A stretch of 64,000 bases of DNA from Hawksworthiomyces lignivorus (Eukaryota > Ascomycota > Sordariomycetes > Ophiostomatales > Ophiostomataceae). The stretch spans positions 310,001-374,000 of the forward strand of contig NTMA01000016.1 of assembly GCA_002917075.1 (NCBI GenBank), in the 5' to 3' direction. This document shows positions 58,453 to 64,000 of the stretch, piece by piece. The notes under the pieces were generated by a model. The model worked only from the letters and a program-made list of their open reading frames with translations. It did not search any database and was not told the origin of the DNA. Numbering within the stretch: position 1 is the first letter of the stretch; every line of letters begins with the position of its first letter. The translations under genes and the position numbers were made by a program.

Positions 58453-59416
58453 AGCAGGAAGATCGAGTGGCAGTGATGCCTCTCTAGGCAAGCGGATATA
58501 TTGTAGAGACAAGCAACAAAATCATAAGAGCAGCGTATTAGGACGTAGGAATAGAATATCTGATTTTATCATTCTCTTCTGAATCGAGAGCAATCCTCAC
58601 AGGAGTCGCTCGTGTTCTGTGACAAATAGCGAAAAAGACTGCCAACAGAAGAGCAGACCTCGGAAGCACAACCACCAGAAGCTCTACAGCTTACTTCACA
58701 TTGAAATAGGATTCATTCCCATGTGACACTTCCTGTGATTTAATGTCAGTTAGATTCCTGGACATGTACATCAGAAGCTTATAGGTTGACTGATTGATTG
58801 GGTGACAGAAAGTCTCAGAAATGCTTTCGTTTCACAGGCTTTCGCCTCAATCCCGTCTTGAAACATATTTTGAAGGTTTGCTTTCATCATGATCCGCCAT
58901 GAGAAAATAAAAAGAAGGAAAGAAATGGAATGTATATCGTACCTTAAATGATGAGATTCCGACGGTGTGGCCGACCTCTTTGTTCTCCTAGACACACCAG
59001 CAGTGGAAAAAAACGCCACCAAAATTTGGTAGAAATACTGGCAGAGCAGTGGTCGCCGGAGAAATTTTTTCCCCGTAAACCGATGCGAGAAGCTTGGGCC
59101 ACGCCAGCCATGGAGGCCATGCAGGCCAGCTTTTCGCCCTGTTTCAGCAGGAAACTCTAATTAGCTGCTGCTGGGGTAATGTTAGCGTTTCCCTAGGAAC
59201 CGTTTTGGGCTTAATGTTCCAGGCATCAACGCCCCGCTGACGATAAGTAGTATTACTGGCCCTGCAGCTGACGTCGGAAAGCTGTCTCAGGAATTGTCTT
59301 GCTTTGCCTTGCCTTTCTTTCTCTTGTCGTCCTCATCCCGATACTTATCACGGCTGGGCCAGCTTCTCTTTCAACGACTAGATTTTTGTTCTGCAAAAAA
59401 AAGCATTCTCCTCACG
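58453..59416. other. Divergent intergenic region, kinase to thioesterase
   Basis: About 960 bp without a recognisable gene; short frames at 58771-59022 and 58948-59160 look accidental. Confidence 0.6.
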
Positions 59417-60514
59417 ATGGCAATCCTCCGACAAATCCAGCTGCTTCTGACCTTCGGCTCGCTGGCCGCAGCTGCTGCGGTGGCCAGGACGGCTGACGAC
59501 GGAGACGATGACGACGACGACACTCCCCTCCCGCTTGTCATCTGGCATGGTACGGCTTTTCTCTGTCTCGCATACTGACCGTCTGAGATGCGTTCGATTC
59601 TGTTGGTATATTAACAGGCACCTTTTTCTTCTGCTTTAGGTCTCGGCGACAACTACGCAGCAGAGGGCCTCCAGAAGGTCGGCGACCTGGCCGAGGAGGT
59701 CAACCCCGGCACGCTCGTCTACTACGTGCGCATGGACGACGACAGCGGCCGCGACCGGTCGGCGACGTTCTTTGGCAACCTGACGGAGCAGGTGGCCAAG
59801 GTGTGCGCGGACCTGGCGGCCCACCCGATCCTGTCGACGGCGCCGGCGATCGACGCCATGGGCTTCAGCCAGGGCGGGCAGTTCCTGCGGGCCTACGTGG
59901 AGCGCTGCAACAGCCCGCCGGTGCGGTCGCTGGTGACGTGGGGCTCACAGCACAACGGCATCTCCGAGTTTGTCGAGTGCGGCAGCGCCGACCTGGTGTG
60001 CCGCGGCGCCATGGCCATGCTGCGCGGCAACACCTGGTCGAGCTTCGTCCAGGGCCGCCTGGTGCCCGCCCAGTACTACCGCCAGCCGGCGACGGCCGAG
60101 TCGTACGCCAGCTACCTCGAGCACTCCAACTTCCTCGCCGACATCAACAACGAGCGGCCCCACCCGCGCACCGCCCAGTACAAGGCCAACCTGTCCGCCC
60201 TGCGCAACTTTGTCATGTACCTGTTCGAGGAGGACAAGACGGCCATCCCCAAGGAGTCGTCCTGGTTCGAGGAGGTCAACGGCACCGAGAGCATCCCCCT
60301 GCGCGCCCGCGACCTCTACGTCGAGGACTGGCTCGGCCTGCGCGCCGTCGACCGCCGCGGTGGCCTGCACTTCCGCAGCGTCCCCGGCGAGCACATGCGC
60401 ATCCGCACCGAGGACCTCGTCTCCGTCTTCTCCGAGTTCTTCGGGCCCTACAACAAGAAGTTCCAGCCCGCCACCCCGCCTCCCAAGATGGTGGAGCAGC
60501 CGGGCGAGCTGTAG
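59417..60514 (+). CDS. ppt1: Palmitoyl-protein thioesterase 1
   Basis: Lumenal (vacuolar/lysosomal or secreted) alpha/beta hydrolase that removes palmitate from cysteines of degraded proteins. Exons 59417-59549 and 59640-60514 give 335 aa. The signal peptide is MAILRQIQLLLTFGSLAAAA, with cleavage near residue 24, followed by an acidic run (DDGDDDDDD). The oxyanion loop LVIWHGLGDNY is created exactly by splicing (CAT G|GT). Nucleophile Ser121 is in MGFSQGGQF, followed by VTWGSQHNGISE; the catalytic His is probably in VPGEHMRI near the end, after the conserved DWLGLRAVDRRGGL. The final LVSVFSEFFGPYNKKF is unremarkable. An N-glycosylation site at NLTEQV fits a lumenal protein. Confidence 0.94.
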
Positions 60515-61032
60515 AGTTCTGGGCAGCTGTGATCTAGTTTGTATTATGAAGGGAATGCGTCTTTTGTTTGTTCTTAGGAGTTGGATACTCTGGCAAGGGA
60601 GTGCTGCTCGACAGCAAATTTTGGGTTGCGGATCATATGTCGCCGCATTTTGCTTTTCGTCTGTTTTTTAGATACAATTTATAACTCGTACTTGGTCTCG
60701 ACTCGCAGTTACAGAGAATGCCACAAATTCAACCATGTCCGAGAAGCTCCAGTAGTATTTCGGTGCTGACCTAGCTCTTCGATAGCAGCTGAGTTTACTG
60801 TGGAGACAAATCTCAGAGTCGATCAGTAGGCTGTCCAAGCTATATGATTGGCTGGTCCTGTGCCTCGGCGATGCAACCTCTCCCGCACATGTTCTCTTTA
60901 TTAACAGGAACTTCTCTTGTCGTTCTGGTAATCAACAAACGCCAATTGCATCCTAAGAACAACATTTGAGAAGACGAGGACTGTCATTTCTGGACCTCTT
61001 TTCGTATTTGGACTTCCCTCGCTTCTACAAAA
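60515..61032. other. Spacer between ppt1 and ayr1
   Basis: About 520 bp, the 3' end of ppt1 and the promoter of the reductase gene; nothing coding recognised. Confidence 0.6.
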
Positions 61033-62157
61033 ATGGCTAACCCAACGCCTCGTCCTGGTCAAAAGACGGTTCTTATCACTGGGTATGCTGCTTTGGGAAT
61101 AGCTCCTATATCGTATGAGAAGGAATAGTGACTCTGAGCAAGAGAAAACTGACACAGGCTGTAAATAGGTGTACACCTGGTGGTATTGGTCATGCCGTGG
61201 CAAAAGAATTCCATGCGAAGGGCAAGTAACGCACCACTTTGGAAGCAGTTCAAAGTCTCAGTGCTAACGGAGTACACCGACAGGTTTATACGTCATTGCG
61301 TCCGCGCGCAGACTCGACGTTCTCAAGGAGCTGGCTGCACAGGGCCTTGCAACGGTCCAGCTAGACGTCACCAGCAAGGAGTCTATTGCCAAGTGCAAGG
61401 AAGAGGTTTCCGCGCTGACATCTGGCCGTCTGGACATTCTTGTGAACAATGCGTAAGTATGAGTGGGCACTTCATTGCTCCCCCACCCTTGGTTTACTCG
61501 GTATTTCTGACCTTGCTGGATCTCAGTGGCCGCACACACACGGTTCCTGCCACCGACCTGGACATCGATGAAGTGCGCGCCACCTTCGAGACCAACGTCT
61601 TTGGCGTCATGGCCATGTGCCAGGCCTTTGTCACGCTCCTGATCGAGACCCGCGGCCTCATCATCAACGTGGCCTCCCTGTCCGCCGTCACTCCGTACAT
61701 CTTCGGCTCCTCGTACTGCGCGACCAAGGGCGCCGTGGCCTCCTACTCGCGCTGCCTGCGCCAGGAGCTGCGCCCCTTTGGCGTGCGCGTCACCGTCGTC
61801 ATGGCCGGCACCGTCCGCTCCAACATCGCCTCGCGCGTGCTGCCCCTGGTCCCCGGCAGCCTCTACGAGCCCGTGGCCGACGTGTACGAGAAGCGCCAGA
61901 CCTACAGCCAGAACAACAAGACCATGGAGACGGCCGACTTTGCCCGCCGCCTGGTCGCCAACGCGCTCCGCCCCGAGGCGCCCATCATCCTGCGTGCCTG
62001 GTTCGGCCGCCCCGATTGGTTCTGGTGCGGCGGCATGTCGCTGACCGTCTGGCTGGGCACGATCTTCGGCGAGTGGATCATGGACATTGTCTCCTTCCGC
62101 TTGTTTGGCCTGTACAAGCTGAAGACCATCCTGGATCAGAAGAAGAAGCTCAAATGA
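61033..62157 (+). CDS. ayr1: 1-acyldihydroxyacetone-phosphate reductase-like SDR (Ayr1)
   Basis: NADPH-dependent short-chain reductase of ER and lipid droplets; yeast Ayr1 reduces acyl-DHAP to lysophosphatidic acid. Exons 61033-61082, 61169-61221, 61284-61452 and 61527-62157 give 300 aa. Intron 2 (61222-61283) uses a GC donor (GCAAGT) with a CAG acceptor; only this choice yields AKGLYVIASARRLDVL, while the nearby GTAACG donor gives a meaningless frame. The cofactor motif is TGCTPGGIG (17-24), the NNAG motif is at 89-92, the catalytic Ser is near 141, and Y154-x3-K158 is in SSYCATKGAV. The C-terminal WLGTIFGEWIMDIVSFRLFG is hydrophobic, as expected for lipid-droplet or ER association. Confidence 0.92.
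61222..61283 (+). other. GC-AG intron in ayr1
   Basis: 62-nt intron starting GCAAGT and ending CAG; branch-like GCTAACG at 61263. Exon junction AAG G|GT TTA TAC restores the SDR frame. The strong donor context (AGG|GCAAGT) is the one usual for GC-AG introns. Confidence 0.85.
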
Positions 62158-62378
62158 TCATTTTGTTTCTTTTCCTTTTCCCTCAACTTGAAACACCCTT
62201 TTGTATTCTCTTGTTCCGTTTATGTTTGTATGATATGATATTTGCTACTCGAATACAATTTATGGATTATCACAGACACTGAATGTTTTGAAAGTCGACA
62301 ACGCCACCCTGCAAAGTGCTGCCCTCTTGCCCATCTCTGGTTTCCTGTGTCGGCCTGCCATCCCCCCCACCCCCCAAT

Positions 62379-63995
62379 CTAGTACCGGCTGCCTTGCTTC
62401 TGTTCCTTGCGGCGGGCGCGCTCCGTCTTCTCGTTCTCCTTGTCCTTGATCTGCTGCCACAGCTCCCGGACGCCTTCGATGTTTTCGTGCTCCTCCGTCC
62501 CGTACCGGATCCAGAACTCCTCCGACTGCTTGGCGTAGTACTTGGCCTCCTCAAAGTCCTCGATCGAGAGGTACGCCCGCGCTACCACGGCGTAGTACTC
62601 GCACAGTTGCGGCACGAGGTCCTCGCCGTTGATCAGCAGCATCATCTCGTTGACCAGCGGCTCGATCCGCTCCTTGGTCAGCAGGCCGTCGGCGGCCTCG
62701 GTCTCGAGCGTCTGGTAGATCTCGACTAGCCGCGTGCGCCGGATCTCCGACGCGAACACCACGTTCTTGGGCGCTGTGCACAGGGGGCAGTGGCACTCGA
62801 AGCCCCAGCGGCGGATGGACTCTTTGCGCTCGGCGATGGGTAGGCCGAGCGGAACGTCTGCGTGTTGTATGTTCTGTTAGCTTCCAGCTACACCACCACC
62901 CTTTTTGTTCCTCCGTTCATGTAACGTACAGCTGTGCGTGAACTCCTCGCCCATGTTGATTTCGTGGAACGCGACAACTTCGTGGGTCATGGAGCTTGCC
63001 GAGTACCGCCAGAACGTGCTGTCACTGCGTTAGCCGCTTTCCTTGATTCTTTTCCTTTCCAGAGTCTGCGCGACAGAAACACAAACTCACTTTGGCTTGC
63101 ACTCGTGGTTGATTCGCTAATAAGAATGTCAGCCCCTGTGTTCTACATATTTCACTACCATGATCGCTCCCAAGCCCTCCCCTCCGGGCCAACCTACCGA
63201 TCCCTCGATCTGCAGGGAGAAGTGCGGCACGCCGGCGATCTCGATGCCGAAGATGTTGCTGCGGAAGATGTGCTCGAGCAGGAAATCGGTGTCGCCGAAG
63301 CCGTGGGCCAGCGCCCAGATGGCGTCCTGCGCCGCCTGCGGCAGCTGGCGCATGGCGACGGCCTCGAGGTGGCGGCGCTCGTCGTCGCTGAGCTCCGTCA
63401 GAAAGTCGGTGCGCGCCACCATGATGGGGAACCCGACGAGCGCCTGGCCCCACTTGGGCACGCGCTTGCGCGCCAGCAGGCCCTTGCCGCGGCCCGGCAC
63501 CTTCTTGATGGCGTACGGCCGCGCCGCTCGCCGCACCTCGCGCGGCGCCATCGTGCTGGCCGCGCTGTCGCGCATCCGCGGCGGCACGCGCGTGTCGTCC
63601 AGCGACGCCACCAGGTTGGCTGCCCCCTGCGGCGTCGAGATCACGCTCAGACCGCGGCCCCGAAACGTCCGCGCCGTGTACACGCAGTACTTTGTGCGGT
63701 TGGCTGACGACCGCACGCACACCGGCGGGTACGACCACGGTGCAAACGACGCCGTCCGGTCCGACACCGGCCGCGGGCACACGTCCAGGCCCATCGGCAT
63801 CGGGTAACCGTAGCTGCTCCACGAGCACTGGCCGGGCACCGGCGGCGGCAGCGGCGGCAGAGACGAAAAATCTAGAGGAGAGGCAGGGGGGGCATCGCCG
63901 GCGTCACCGGCGTCGTCGGCGGCGGCGACTGCGGGGATTGTGGCCGCCCCGAGCAAGAGCAGCAAAGCGCTGCGGAGACCAAGTGTCAAAGCCAT
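62379..63995 (-). CDS. SET-domain protein with N-terminal signal peptide
   Basis: Protein of 465 aa with an N-terminal signal sequence (MALTLGLRSALLLLLGAATI, probable cleavage near residue 25), a Pro-rich linker, then a SET domain. Exons 63995-63198, 63116-63091, 63024-62930 and 62857-62379. Exon 2 is 26 nt and encodes most of RINHECKPN, the conserved NHxCxPN motif. The SET core begins RRAARPYAIKKVPGRGKGL with LLARKRVPKWGQAL, continues through IEIAGVPHFSLQIEGS, and ends VAFHEINMGEEFTHSY. A cysteine-rich post-SET region follows (WGFECHCPLCTAP). The C-terminal 140 residues are helical, TPR-like, with NEMMLLINGEDLVPQL and DFEEAKYYAKQSEEFWIRYG. A methyltransferase in the secretory route is unusual; substrate unknown. 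Confidence 0.9.
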
Positions 63996-64000
63996 GGCTG

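Overview
The window is nuclear DNA from a filamentous ascomycete (Pezizomycotina, most likely a Sordariomycete; I cannot name the genus). The evidence is short GT-AG introns of about 40-125 nt with CTAAC/CTGAC-like branch sites, GC-rich coding regions in AT-richer spacers with homopolymer and pyrimidine tracts, a Zn2Cys6 regulator, and a set of eukaryotic housekeeping genes. I found no prokaryotic operons, no CRISPR array, no rRNA or tRNA gene, and no intact transposon. All splice models were built by hand from splice signals, reading phase and family homology.

Layout. 1-7 kb: a Zn2Cys6 transcription factor (cut by the left edge) diverges from a large GH106-like glycosidase, with one unrecognised open frame between them. 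7-14.7 kb: a gene-free stretch of about 7.7 kb with simple repeats. 14.7-27.5 kb: mannitol-1-phosphate 5-dehydrogenase; the spindle checkpoint protein Mad1; a Mob-family kinase co-activator; the mitochondrial CDP-DAG synthase Tam41; an AKR7-type aldo-keto reductase; and an L1-domain ribosome biogenesis protein. 30-38 kb: a Tos4/Plm2-like FHA protein, an uncharacterised His/Gln/RS-rich protein, and a mitochondrial-type protein carrying about nine copies of a YKPF..NEPDGK repeat. 40-52 kb: the Listerin ubiquitin ligase Ltn1, a small CoA-binding-domain protein, and the endocytic F-BAR/muHD protein Syp1. 52.5-56.3 kb: an IlvD/Edd sugar-acid-type dehydratase next to an LDH2/MDH2-family dehydrogenase on the same strand. 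57-64 kb: a Csk1/Cak1-like kinase, a palmitoyl-protein thioesterase, an Ayr1-like lipid reductase, and a SET-domain protein with a signal peptide.

How genes relate. Most are unrelated housekeeping genes, as is usual in fungal chromosomes. Two local arrangements look functional: the regulator/glycosidase divergent pair at the left end, and the dehydratase/dehydrogenase tandem pair at 52.6-56.3 kb, which could form a small carbohydrate-acid catabolic unit.

Most unusual items: the tandem-repeat mitochondrial protein; a kinase whose catalytic-loop Asn is replaced by Ala; a GC-AG intron in ayr1; a 21-nt and a 26-nt microexon; a 72-nt intron without stop codons beside an Fe-S cysteine of the dehydratase; a secretory SET-domain protein; and a 9-mer (TACGGAGTA) over-represented in the spacers. 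I saw no convincing new multi-gene system; the repeat protein is the best candidate for undescribed biology.
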